Positions 18,175 through 26,746 of a stretch of DNA of 64,000 nt are shown here, piece after piece. The stretch comes from an uncultured Lachnospiraceae bacterium (GTDB lineage: Bacteria > Bacillota > Clostridia > Lachnospirales > Lachnospiraceae), in the NCBI GenBank assembly GCA_910588875.1, contig CAJURT010000002.1, forward strand, positions 62,001 to 126,000, read 5' to 3'. The notes under the pieces were generated by a model that made no database searches, was not told where the DNA came from, and saw only the letters and a program-made list of their open reading frames with translations. Position numbers and translations under genes: made by a program. Numbering within the stretch: position 1 is the first letter of the stretch; every line of letters starts with the position of its first letter.

Positions 18175-18203
18175 TTGACATTTTTACCCGGATTGGCTAG
18201 AAT
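18175..18203 (+). promoter_or_regulatory. rpsT promoter
   Basis: TTGACA (18175-18180), a 17-bp spacer and TAGAAT (18198-18203) form a near-consensus vegetative promoter, about 80-90 nt upstream of the rpsT start. The region from 18054 to 18174 between gpr and this promoter shows no gene. Confidence 0.8.
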
Positions 18204-18291
18204 AAAACAGTATGTTTACATTGAACTGTCCGTGTCCAGACTTTGATGCAAACCAGCGATTAATAACCATAAAATATCGGAGGTGAACAGA

Positions 18292-18555
18292 TTGGCAAAC
18301 ATTAAATCTGCAAAAAAGAGAATCTTAGTCAACGAGACTAAGGCTGCAAGAAATAAGGCGATTCGTTCCAAAGTAAAGACTGCCTGCAAGAAAGTGGATG
18401 CCGCCGTGGCTGCCGGCGACAAAGCTGCTGCTCAGGCTTGTCTGACTGCTGCGATTTCCGAGATCGATAAGGCCTGTACCAAGGGCGTGTACCACAAGAA
18501 CACTGCTTCCAGAAAGGTATCCCGGCTGTCCAAAGCTGTGAACATGATCGCATAA
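18292..18555 (+). CDS. rpsT: 30S ribosomal protein S20
   Basis: This is the small basic 16S rRNA-binding protein S20 (87 residues): ANIKSAKKR at the N-terminus, Lys/Ala-rich helices, and KNTASRKVSRL near the C-terminus. The start is TTG at 18292, with GGAGGTG 7 nt upstream. A GTG at 18283 is within the ribosome-binding site and would add three unusual residues. A weak TTG start is common for rpsT, whose product represses its own translation in E. coli. Confidence 0.95.
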   Translation: MANIKSAKKRILVNETKAARNKAIRSKVKTACKKVDAAVAAGDKAAAQACLTAAISEIDKACTKGVYHKNTASRKVSRLSKAVNMIA

Positions 18556-18569
18556 CCAGATAAAAAGCA

Positions 18570-18611
18570 AAATCCCCCTTCCGGAAGGTGTGCCGGAGGG
18601 GGGATTTTTTT
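18570..18611 (+). terminator. rpsT terminator
   Basis: A 14-bp GC-rich stem (18571-18584 with 18593-18606, one G-T pair) is followed by a run of seven T residues. Confidence 0.9.
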
Positions 18612-18726
18612 GCCCTGTTTTTTTATTTCCCCGATGATTCTGCCTGTTCTGCCGTATACCATGCCCAGTTATGGATAATATACATTACTGGATAATGCTG
18701 GTTTAATTAAGGCAGAGGTGAATCAA

Positions 18727-19005
18727 ATGATTATATATGACCGACTCTGGGAAACCATGAAGACAAAAGGCATCAGCCAGTACCGCCTGATCAAATATTA
18801 CGGCTTCAGCGCCGGTCAGATCGGACGGCTGAAAAAGAACTCCTATGTATCCACCCACACCCTTGATGTGCTATGCACCATCCTGAACTGCCCAATCGAA
18901 GATATTATAGAATTCCGGCTGGACACTTCGATCCCTCCGGATCTTGAAGTAAATTCTTCTTCCTTTGCCGATCCGTCCGCAAAAAACAGTGGGCATAAGA
19001 AATAA
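18727..19005 (+). CDS. small XRE-family DNA-binding protein
   Basis: The 92-residue protein has a Cro/CI-type helix-turn-helix in its first 65 residues (ISQYRLIKYYGFSAGQIGRLK) and a Ser-rich polar tail. I placed the start at ATG 18727, preceded by AGAGG; a GTG at 18718 lies within that site. Such proteins are common stand-alone regulators in Clostridia. It has its own terminator and converges on holA. Targets are unknown. Confidence 0.8.
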   Translation: MIIYDRLWETMKTKGISQYRLIKYYGFSAGQIGRLKKNSYVSTHTLDVLCTILNCPIEDIIEFRLDTSIPPDLEVNSSSFADPSAKNSGHKK

Positions 19006-19015
19006 CAGCTTTTAC

Positions 19016-19058
19016 AAAAGGCAGCCCAACCCTCTTTCCGGGGTTTGGGCTGCCTTTT
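19016..19058. terminator. bidirectional terminator between XRE gene and holA
   Basis: A 14-bp perfect stem (19016-19029 with 19045-19058) has flanking A/T tracts on both sides. It lies between the XRE stop and the holA stop at 19061. Confidence 0.9.
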
Positions 19059-19060
19059 GC

Positions 19061-20053
19061 CTAGTACTCTTTGGTAAGCAAAAGTTCCACCGCAAGCCGG
19101 TCGGAAAGCCTCCCGGTCTTCACGGCCTCCTCCATGTCCACACATAGATTGACGCAGGAAAGAATCTGCTCCCTGGAAAACTGCCTGGCCTGGGGCATGG
19201 CCTTCCCCACCACAAAGGGCTGCATTTTCAGCCTGGAAGCTATCTCCCCCCGGGTCATCCCTTTTTCCATCATTTCCTTCACCTGCAAAAGCTGGTTAAA
19301 CTGCCTGGCAATCAAAAACAGGATCCGCATAGGAGGTTCCTTTAATGCCAGCAAGTCCTCATACAAACCCATGGCTTTCTTTGGCTGCCTGTTGACTACA
19401 GCCGCCACCATCTCGAATATCCTGTTGCTGACACGCATGGTGCATACAAGCCCCACATCCTCCTCCGTGACCACCTCCCGCCCCATGGTATAGCATATAA
19501 GCTTTTCCAGTTCCCTCTGGATATTCTCCATATCGTCCCCTGCCATGTTCAAAAACAAGTCCATGGTGGCGTTGGTAATCCTCTTCCCCTCCCTGGCCAG
19601 GATAGTTCCCGCCCAACGTGCCAGCTGGGCACTGTCCTGCCTGGCCATCTCGGCAGCATAGCCCATGCTTTTGACCTTTTTGTAGAGTTTCCCCCGCTTA
19701 TCCACCTCGGACTCCACAAACACCATGCAGGTGCTCCCCGGCATCCCGGGAAGATACTGCAGCAAGGCCTCCTGGGCGCTTTTGAAAAAGCCGCTGTCCT
19801 CTACCAGCACAAGCCTTTTCTCCGCAAAAAACGGCATGGTATCTGCCATGCGGATCAATTCGTCCACATCCACGCCTTTCCCCTCAAACCTGGAGAAATT
19901 CATGGTATCCTCACCGACAACAGCCTCCCGCAGCCGGTTCTTATAGCTGTTTTTCAGAAAGGTTTCCTCCCCGAAAAGAAGGTACACCGGCTTAAATGTA
20001 CGTCCCCTGATATCCTCATTCAATGTCTGCATCTGCTCCTCCAGCCATCCCAA
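19061..20053 (-). CDS. holA: DNA polymerase III subunit delta
   Basis: The 330-residue delta subunit opens the beta clamp as part of the clamp loader. Family features include YLLFGEETFLKNSY near the N-terminus, FFAEKRLVLVEDS, and the C-terminal collar region with VELLLTKEY at the end. Its place between comEC and rpsT is conserved in Firmicutes, although a BI-1 gene separates it from comEC here. Confidence 0.93.
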   Translation of the reverse strand: MGWLEEQMQTLNEDIRGRTFKPVYLLFGEETFLKNSYKNRLREAVVGEDTMNFSRFEGKGVDVDELIRMADTMPFFAEKRLVLVEDSGFFKSAQEALLQYLPGMPGSTCMVFVESEVDKRGKLYKKVKSMGYAAEMARQDSAQLARWAGTILAREGKRITNATMDLFLNMAGDDMENIQRELEKLICYTMGREVVTEEDVGLVCTMRVSNRIFEMVAAVVNRQPKKAMGLYEDLLALKEPPMRILFLIARQFNQLLQVKEMMEKGMTRGEIASRLKMQPFVVGKAMPQARQFSREQILSCVNLCVDMEEAVKTGRLSDRLAVELLLTKEY

Positions 20054-20061
20054 AGAGGGAA

Positions 20062-20085
20062 AATGCGTTCCTTGCGGAACGCATT
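20062..20085 (-). terminator. terminator of the BI-1-like gene
   Basis: AATGCGTTCC (20062-20071), the loop TTGC and GGAACGCATT (20076-20085) form a perfect 10-bp stem. It starts 4 nt past the stop codon and is followed leftwards by TTTTCCCTCTTT. It lies just upstream of the holA start. Confidence 0.8.
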
Positions 20086-20089
20086 CTTA

Positions 20090-20803
20090 TCATTTTTTTC
20101 TGCCAAGGACCCGCAGCAGATAGATAAAAAGATTGATGAAATCCAGGTACAGCTGCAAGGCCGCGAAAACGGAGGCCTTCCTGGCCATCTGGGGGTCATG
20201 GGAATATGCCTGATGGTATGCCTTGATTTTCTGGGTATCATATGCCGTAAATACCAGGAAGATAAAAATACCAGCCGTACATGCCAGGATCTCAAAACGC
20301 TCCAGGTTGATAAACATGCCAACCAGCCAGAATACCAGCAAAAATACCAGGCCTCCCACCAGGAAATTGCGCAGGTTGCTCAGATCCGCCCGGGTTGTAT
20401 ACCCAATCACCGCCATGATTCCGAAAAACAGCGCCGTTGCCCCAAAGACGAACACCAGGCTCGGGAACGCATAAATCAGGAAATATGCCGAGAAAACCAC
20501 CCCGTTCAGCACGGCATAGGTAAAGAACAAGGCTCTTGCCGTCCCCACCGAAACCTTATTGATCTGGGATGACATATAAATCACCACCACCAGTTCGGCA
20601 ATGCCAAGCACAAACACCGCATAGGGGATGGCAAACACATACCAGATCAGATTACTTAAATACAAACCCATGGCAACCGTAAATGTCGCCAAAAGCCCCA
20701 TGGCCATCCACCCAAAGGTTTTGGCTGTATAGCGGTTCAGCGGCTCATATTCTTCGGCAGCGCTGTATACCCCATTGTATTGATTCAATTCCTGATAATC
20801 CAT
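20090..20803 (-). CDS. Bax inhibitor-1/YccA-family membrane protein
   Basis: The 237-residue integral membrane protein has about seven hydrophobic segments. The conserved acidic residues of the BI-1/LFG family are in FTAYDTQKIK near residue 192 and YLDFINLFIYLLR near the C-terminus. Bacterial members (YetJ in B. subtilis) are pH-dependent calcium leak channels. The ATG at 20803 has AAAGGAG upstream; the frame extends further but without a site. It has a dedicated terminator, so it is probably a single transcription unit inserted between comEC and holA. Confidence 0.9.
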   Translation of the reverse strand: MDYQELNQYNGVYSAAEEYEPLNRYTAKTFGWMAMGLLATFTVAMGLYLSNLIWYVFAIPYAVFVLGIAELVVVIYMSSQINKVSVGTARALFFTYAVLNGVVFSAYFLIYAFPSLVFVFGATALFFGIMAVIGYTTRADLSNLRNFLVGGLVFLLVFWLVGMFINLERFEILACTAGIFIFLVFTAYDTQKIKAYHQAYSHDPQMARKASVFAALQLYLDFINLFIYLLRVLGRKK

Positions 20804-20882
20804 AAAAACTCCTTTCTGCAAAGACAATTCTGGGCTATGGATTGATTTTACCACACTTTCCCGGATTTGAAAATGGAAATTC

Positions 20883-23288
20883 TTAATTTTTTCCGGCCCA
20901 CAGGCTCCACCACACCCTCTCCCCATCCGTCCTGAGGCTTACCGCCCCGCTTTTTCCCGTCTCCATCACCTGTACCTGCCTTTCTGACAGGCTTTCCAGC
21001 ACCTCCTCCCCCGGATGCCCATAGGGGTTTCCCTCCCCATACGAGATCACTGCCCACACCGGCCTCACCTCCTCCAGCCATTCCTTTCCGGTGGAATACC
21101 GGGAGCCGTGATGCGACACCTTTAAAAGCTGGATCCCTGACAGTTCGGTTTCCTCATTCCCTCCTGCCTCCTCCCGGGCTTTCCTCAGCAGACATGCTTC
21201 CCCCTCCCCGCTCATGTCACCGGTCAGCAGCATATGGAAATCCCCATAGTCAACCCGGAGCACCAGGGAATGTTCATTGCGTTCCTCTGCTGCCCGCATC
21301 CTTGCTTCCCTGTCATCTGCCGCCGGATACAGGCAGCGGATCTGCAGCCTGCCCAGCAGAATCCGGTCATTCCTCCCCATCCAGGACACCTCCCCGCCCT
21401 GCCTTTTTGCCAGGCTTTCCAGCCTGCCATAAATCTCATCCCCCTTCCCGGCCGCCGGGAGCACCAAATGCCGGATCCCGATCTCCCCCTCCTCCAAAAG
21501 ATACAAGAGCCCGCTGATATGGTCCTGATCCCCATGGCTGACCACCGCGTAATCCACTGACGAAATCCCTTTGCTCTTTAAGAAGGGCTCCAGGCGGTTT
21601 TCCCCCAGGCCTTTTTGGTCTGTGCTCCCGCCGTCAACCAGCACAGTCTTTGTCCGTGTACGGATGCAAATCCCATCCCCCTGGCCCACATCCAGGAAAG
21701 TCACCTCCATCCCTTTAAGGGGAATAGGTAGCAGCCAAAGAACGGATGCCGCCGCAATCCCTGCGGCCCTGCAGCGAAAGCCTTTCTTCACAAGGCAGAA
21801 AGCCGCCGCCTGTGCCCCAAAACCGGCCATTATCCGGCAGAGATCCGGCTGCCCTAATATCAGGCAGCTTCCTGGCAGGCATTCCCATAACCTGCAGAGG
21901 AATTCATATAGCTTTAAAACCACATGGCCGCCCCCCGCGGCAAACCTCCCTGCCTTAAGGCTAAAATTCCCCAGTACAATTCCTGCCGTGCCGGAGGCAA
22001 CAACAATCCCCATCAGCGGAACCACCAACAGATTGAGGAAAATCCCGTAAAGGGGAAATTGGAAAAAATGGTACAAAACAACCGGCAAGGTCAGCAGCTG
22101 CATACTGCCGCTGGCCGCCATGGCCTGCCAAAGTGCAGAGCCTTTTCCGGTTGTTCCACATCCCTTTTGGGCATATAATTCCGCACTGATTCCGATTCCT
22201 GCCACTGCCCCGAAAGAAAGCTGCATCCCTGATTGGCAGAGCCGGTAAGGGCTGTCCCACAAAAGGAGGATGGCAGAGAGCCCCAATGCAGACAAGAGAT
22301 CATAGCTGCGCCCCAGATAAGCTGCCAGAAAACCGCAGGAAGCCATGATAAAAGCCCGTATCACCGAAGGCGATGCCCCTGTCATCACGGCATAGGCTGC
22401 CAGAAACAGGCACCCAACGGCTCCGGCCATCCCATAGCCTGCACCAAGCTTCCGCAAAGTGCCATAGACCGCCCCGCTTACCAGAGATAAATGAAGGCCG
22501 CTGATGGCAAGCAGATGGGCAATCCCGCTTTTTTGGTACAGCTTCCGGATCCCACTGTCCAATTGGCCTTTTTCCCCTAAAATCGCTGCCTGGAAAATGC
22601 CGGCATCCTCCGGATCTGCCACTTTCTCCAATATCTGGCCGGCATATTCCGAGCACTGGTACAGAAACTCCCCCGGCCAACTATAGCTTTCCCCCAAAGC
22701 CTCCCAGGAAACAGCAAACATCCGGTAATTCAGCTTCTGGGTACGGTAATATAAGCTATAATCAAATTCCCCCGGATTCCTGGGCCCGGCAAACCTGCTG
22801 ACCTCACCCTCCACCTGAATCCTGCTGCCCATCCTGGGACGCCCTGCCTGATACCCTATATAAACCTGGAGCCTTTCCAGCCTCTCCCCGCTTCCCATGC
22901 TTTCCTCTTCCCTTTTCTTTCCACGAGGGGTGCAGGCACAGTCCTTCAGGACCAGGATGCGGTATTCCCCACTTTCTTTGATGGAAATAACATTCCCCCA
23001 AACCTTCCGGTGTATTTTGTCCAAATTCATCTGTTGTTCCCGGCAATACCATTCCCGGGCCTGGCTCCCCCGCCAGAAACCGGCAAGCAGGAAACCGGCT
23101 GTTACCAAAACCCACAGGGATGCTTTCCTTTTTCCCGCCCCCTGTCCCCCGGAGCGCACCCGCCTGCCTTTCCCCGGCAACATTTCCATAAAAAAGCACG
23201 GCAACAGCGCCAGCAAAAAAGCCAGCGCCATTGCCATGAACATCTTTACTGCCCAAAGGCCAAACAAGCCTAATGCCTCTCCAAGCAC
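20883..23288 (-). CDS. comEC: ComEC/Rec2-type DNA uptake channel protein
   Basis: At 801 residues, this protein has N-terminal membrane helices, a DUF4131-like soluble domain, the polytopic competence domain (around residues 240-520, with HLLAISGLHLSLVSG) and a C-terminal metallo-beta-lactamase domain (SHGDQDHISG, KVSHHGSRYS). In naturally competent bacteria it moves single-stranded DNA through the membrane. The start is GTG with AGCAGGA upstream. No other competence gene is in the window, so transformability cannot be concluded. Confidence 0.92.
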   Translation of the reverse strand: MLGEALGLFGLWAVKMFMAMALAFLLALLPCFFMEMLPGKGRRVRSGGQGAGKRKASLWVLVTAGFLLAGFWRGSQAREWYCREQQMNLDKIHRKVWGNVISIKESGEYRILVLKDCACTPRGKKREEESMGSGERLERLQVYIGYQAGRPRMGSRIQVEGEVSRFAGPRNPGEFDYSLYYRTQKLNYRMFAVSWEALGESYSWPGEFLYQCSEYAGQILEKVADPEDAGIFQAAILGEKGQLDSGIRKLYQKSGIAHLLAISGLHLSLVSGAVYGTLRKLGAGYGMAGAVGCLFLAAYAVMTGASPSVIRAFIMASCGFLAAYLGRSYDLLSALGLSAILLLWDSPYRLCQSGMQLSFGAVAGIGISAELYAQKGCGTTGKGSALWQAMAASGSMQLLTLPVVLYHFFQFPLYGIFLNLLVVPLMGIVVASGTAGIVLGNFSLKAGRFAAGGGHVVLKLYEFLCRLWECLPGSCLILGQPDLCRIMAGFGAQAAAFCLVKKGFRCRAAGIAAASVLWLLPIPLKGMEVTFLDVGQGDGICIRTRTKTVLVDGGSTDQKGLGENRLEPFLKSKGISSVDYAVVSHGDQDHISGLLYLLEEGEIGIRHLVLPAAGKGDEIYGRLESLAKRQGGEVSWMGRNDRILLGRLQIRCLYPAADDREARMRAAEERNEHSLVLRVDYGDFHMLLTGDMSGEGEACLLRKAREEAGGNEETELSGIQLLKVSHHGSRYSTGKEWLEEVRPVWAVISYGEGNPYGHPGEEVLESLSERQVQVMETGKSGAVSLRTDGERVWWSLWAGKN

Positions 23289-23326
23289 AAATCCTGCTGT
23301 CAGTATCAGCAGTGGCCGTTTGATTT

Positions 23327-24292
23327 TTATTCCTCCTCAATCCGTTCCAGTGGTTTTAACTCAATCTGCCCTCTTTCCTCCCCAATATAGTCCAGATTCC
23401 TCTCAAACAGGGCATTCAGTTCAATGGAATCACGGAATTTCATATTCTGTGCCCCGTTAATGCTGATCTGCACACGGTTAACAGAAGAAAGTTCCGACAA
23501 TGAATTCACAATGGAGAAAATAGGGATGTAATCCTTCACTTCCAGGGAATTATTTAAAAATCCTGCATCAAAATTCAAATAACATACGTTTTCGTTGGTT
23601 GAAACATTTAAAAGCTTGGTTCCCGGATCCAGGGTGGGCTCCAGCCCGGGCTGCCTTGGCCCGCTTAAAAGTTCCTCCAATATCACCTTTTCCACAGATG
23701 TATTGATATTATGGACCACTTCCCTCTTCTCGGCAAACAGCTGCTCCCCTGCCCCATCCGTAAAATACAATGTGAGTTCTGTCCTCTCATAGGCATTGAC
23801 ATCGCTGATGCTGTCTATAAAATCCGAAGCCGACAGCATCCCGGCAGGCATCCCGCTCTTATCCATCAAAAGCTGGTCGCCGGAATAAATCGAGATATAA
23901 TCAATGCCGGGGATCTGGGTCAGGGTCCGTACCAAAGCCGCCCGGCAGAGAATCTCCCGCCCGGCAGGCATGGAAGCATACCCATTGTCAAAATACAGGT
24001 ACAGTACCATATCCTCCTGCTTGTATCCCTGGTAGGCCACCTTATTTGACAACGCTGCCTGGGCATCTAAATCTGCCGGAACCTTCATAAAACGATCCAT
24101 CAGTTCCTGGATCAGAAGATCTGCATCCACGGTCCTTGTCCGGTACTCCTGCGGCGCTAAGCGGGTTGCAGAAGAGTTCAGATAATAGACCTGATAGAAT
24201 GCCTCCCCCTCCTCCAACGGCAATTCCCCCCTGGTACAGCCTGCAAGCAGGAAAGCCGTGAGCAGAACCAGCCATATCCTAAACCGTCTCAT
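23327..24292 (-). CDS. GerMN-domain lipoprotein
   Basis: The 321-residue protein begins with a lipoprotein signal (hydrophobic helix ending LLAGC, cysteine near residue 19). Two GerMN domains follow, the second containing NVSTNENVCYLNFDAGFLNN. GerM-type proteins act in sporulation and germination or at the cell envelope. The ATG at 24292 has GGAGG upstream, whereas the longer frame to 24331 would spoil the signal peptide. It lies between a histidine kinase gene upstream and comEC downstream, and may be the kinase's accessory lipoprotein (inference). Confidence 0.85.
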   Translation of the reverse strand: MRRFRIWLVLLTAFLLAGCTRGELPLEEGEAFYQVYYLNSSATRLAPQEYRTRTVDADLLIQELMDRFMKVPADLDAQAALSNKVAYQGYKQEDMVLYLYFDNGYASMPAGREILCRAALVRTLTQIPGIDYISIYSGDQLLMDKSGMPAGMLSASDFIDSISDVNAYERTELTLYFTDGAGEQLFAEKREVVHNINTSVEKVILEELLSGPRQPGLEPTLDPGTKLLNVSTNENVCYLNFDAGFLNNSLEVKDYIPIFSIVNSLSELSSVNRVQISINGAQNMKFRDSIELNALFERNLDYIGEERGQIELKPLERIEEE

Positions 24293-24358
24293 TTTGTATC
24301 CTCCATCTGCCGGCCGCCCTGTCTGTAACAAGGCCCCAATGCGGCAGCCTATCTCTTC

Positions 24359-25813
24359 TCACGCAATATAATTCAGAGGAATCCGCACGGTAAACGTGCT
24401 GCCCTCCCCCTCTCTGCTGGTAAGCCGGATCGCCCCCTTATGCATCAGTATCACCCTCCTGGTAATGGCAAGCCCCAGGCCGCTGCCCCCGGTTTGCCTG
24501 GAACGGGCCTTATCCACCCGGTAAAACCGTTCAAAGATCCGGTCCTGTTCTTCCTCCGGGATCCCGATTCCGGAATCTGCAACCTTGATGTAAAAGAACT
24601 TATGGTCGGCATCCACAGTCACCCGCACCCAGCCTTCCGCGGAATTGTACTTGATGGCATTTTCCACCAGGTTGCTGATAGCAAGGGAAAGCTTTGTCTC
24701 ATCCACGTCCGCCGTCACCCCCCGGATGCTCTCCAGGATCAGTTCCACCTTCCTCTTATTGGCAATAGGCCGCAGCCGTTTCAAAATCTGCTTTACCAGC
24801 ACTACGATATCTACCTGGGAGAGATTAATCTCCGCCTCGGATTTATCCATCTTTACCAGGGACAGCAAATCATCAATAATCTTGTTTTCCCGGTCAATCT
24901 CATCGGAGATATCCTCCATAAACTCCCGGTACAATTCTACCGGGGCTTCCCCCATCCCCATCAAAGAATCTGCCAGCACCCGGATGGAGGTGATCGGCGT
25001 CTTCAGTTCGTGGGAAACATTGGACACAAATTCCTGGCGGGACTGGTCGACCTCCTTCAGCTTTGAAATCGTGCTTCCCACGGTCCGGGCTATCTCCTTC
25101 GTCTCCCGGTAACCCTCCGTGCTGATGTCGGTATCCAGCGCCCCTGCCGCCACCTGGTTCAGCTTCCGCTGCAGTTCCTTAAACGGCTGCAGAAGCACCG
25201 TAACTGCCGCCATGGCCGCAAGCATCAGGACTGCTCCCACCAGCAGCTGCAAAAACAGCATTTTATCTGCAACCACATCCACCAACGATAAAATCTCTTC
25301 CGTCGATGCCGTGATCACCAATACGCCTTCGATCCCCTTCACCGGAGTATTGTCATAGATCGGCACTGTCTGGGCAAAGTAATGCCGTTCTTTATTATAC
25401 CGGCTGCTGCTTTCCCCCTGAAAACAGCGGATCACCTCTTCCGCAACCAGGAACCGGCGTTCCGCGATATGGAATGTGTCCTGGACTATCCTGAAATCCC
25501 GGTTTACTACCACGATCCTCCCGTTATACACATCTGCCATGGCCTGGATCTCACTGTCCATGGTCCCGTCCCGGATTTCTCCCTTAAGATACCCTGTCCT
25601 GGTCATCTTGCTGCTCAAAATCTGGCACTGGTTCTGAACCTCTATCATCCTGAAATCCGTCTGGCTCTGGCGCAGCGAACGGATCAGGATCTGGGTGCAC
25701 AACACCATGGGCACCATCCCAAATAATACCAGCAGCACCGCCACCGGCGCCTTTAAGCTGACCGAAAGGCCCGGGGTCCGGAATATCTGCCATCGTTTCC
25801 TTCCACTCTCCAT
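24359..25813 (-). CDS. membrane sensor histidine kinase without adjacent response regulator
   Basis: The PhoR/WalK-like kinase of about 484 residues has a first membrane helix (about residues 20-42), an extracytoplasmic sensor of about 140 residues, a second helix, a HAMP domain, and the H-box FVSNVSHELKTPITS. The ATP-binding boxes follow: N (SNLVENAIKYN), G1 (DSGIGIPEEE), F (FERFYRVDKARS) and G2 (GGSGLGLAI). The second of two tandem ATGs (25813) has AGGAG at better spacing. Kinases of this type nearly always follow a response-regulator gene; here degV precedes it. Confidence 0.92.
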   Translation of the reverse strand: MESGRKRWQIFRTPGLSVSLKAPVAVLLVLFGMVPMVLCTQILIRSLRQSQTDFRMIEVQNQCQILSSKMTRTGYLKGEIRDGTMDSEIQAMADVYNGRIVVVNRDFRIVQDTFHIAERRFLVAEEVIRCFQGESSSRYNKERHYFAQTVPIYDNTPVKGIEGVLVITASTEEILSLVDVVADKMLFLQLLVGAVLMLAAMAAVTVLLQPFKELQRKLNQVAAGALDTDISTEGYRETKEIARTVGSTISKLKEVDQSRQEFVSNVSHELKTPITSIRVLADSLMGMGEAPVELYREFMEDISDEIDRENKIIDDLLSLVKMDKSEAEINLSQVDIVVLVKQILKRLRPIANKRKVELILESIRGVTADVDETKLSLAISNLVENAIKYNSAEGWVRVTVDADHKFFYIKVADSGIGIPEEEQDRIFERFYRVDKARSRQTGGSGLGLAITRRVILMHKGAIRLTSREGEGSTFTVRIPLNYIA

Positions 25814-25829
25814 CATAACTCCTGCTGCC

Positions 25830-26717
25830 CTAACATCCACGCCTTTTTATTTCTTCGGAAAGGCTCCTGGTCACTGCCACTGCAAGTGCGCCTGGCCCGA
25901 TATGGCAGGCAACGCTCAAAGAAAGGGGATTCGCAATAATTTTCCCTGTTTTGGGATACAATTCTTTCAATTCGGCAGCAAACTCCCGGGCCGCCTCATC
26001 ATTGCAGGTATGAGCCACCGCGATCCAGGTATGCTCCGCCTCCGGGTCACCGAAACGGCTCTTAAGATCCTGGGCAACCGCCGACAGCATAATCGTCTTG
26101 GCCTGTTTCATCGTCCGGGCTTTGGAAAACGCATCCAGCTTTTCTCCCTGGATCTGCAAAACCGGCTTTATCCGCAAAAGTGTCCCCAGCGCCGCCGCTG
26201 CCGGTGTGACCCTCCCCCCTCTTTTTAGGTATTTCAAAGTATCAATTGTGATATAGATACTGGATTCTGCGCTGCTTCTCTCCAGTTCCCTCCCTATTTC
26301 CTCTGCATCCATGCCAAGGGCTGCCATCTCCATCGCGTCCATCACCGACTGGCGCTGTGTAATGGAAATCCGCCGGTTGTCCACCACCCGCACTTTTCCG
26401 TCATAATCCTCTGCCAGCATAGCCGCCGTCTGGCAGGAACTGCTCAGCCCGCTGGACATAGGGATATGGACAATCCCGTCATACTCTCCCAGAATCCGGT
26501 CCCACAGATTCATCACGGTCTCCGGGGAAGGCTGGGAGGTTGAGATGGCTGCATCCTCTTTCAGACGCCCATAAAATTCCTCCTGGGTAAGGCTGATATC
26601 CTCCTCATAGGTCTCCCCATCAATCATAAATGGCATCGGTATCACAAAAATCCCCAGCTTTTCCCCTTCCGCCTGGGTAATGCCACTGTTGCTGTCCGTC
26701 ACCACTGCTATCTTCAT
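25830..26717 (-). CDS. DegV-family fatty-acid-binding protein
   Basis: The 295-residue DegV protein has the N-terminal VTDSNSGI motif, STSQPSPE at about residues 79-86 and PMSSGLSSSCQTA near 105. DegV (FakB-like) proteins bind a fatty acid for phosphorylation by a FakA kinase. No fakA is in the window. It sits between the ABC exporter and the histidine kinase gene, all leftward and closely spaced, suggesting co-transcription. Confidence 0.93.
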   Translation of the reverse strand: MKIAVVTDSNSGITQAEGEKLGIFVIPMPFMIDGETYEEDISLTQEEFYGRLKEDAAISTSQPSPETVMNLWDRILGEYDGIVHIPMSSGLSSSCQTAAMLAEDYDGKVRVVDNRRISITQRQSVMDAMEMAALGMDAEEIGRELERSSAESSIYITIDTLKYLKRGGRVTPAAAALGTLLRIKPVLQIQGEKLDAFSKARTMKQAKTIMLSAVAQDLKSRFGDPEAEHTWIAVAHTCNDEAAREFAAELKELYPKTGKIIANPLSLSVACHIGPGALAVAVTRSLSEEIKRRGC

Positions 26718-26746
26718 ATCACCGCTCCATTCCTTTCCTTTTATTC

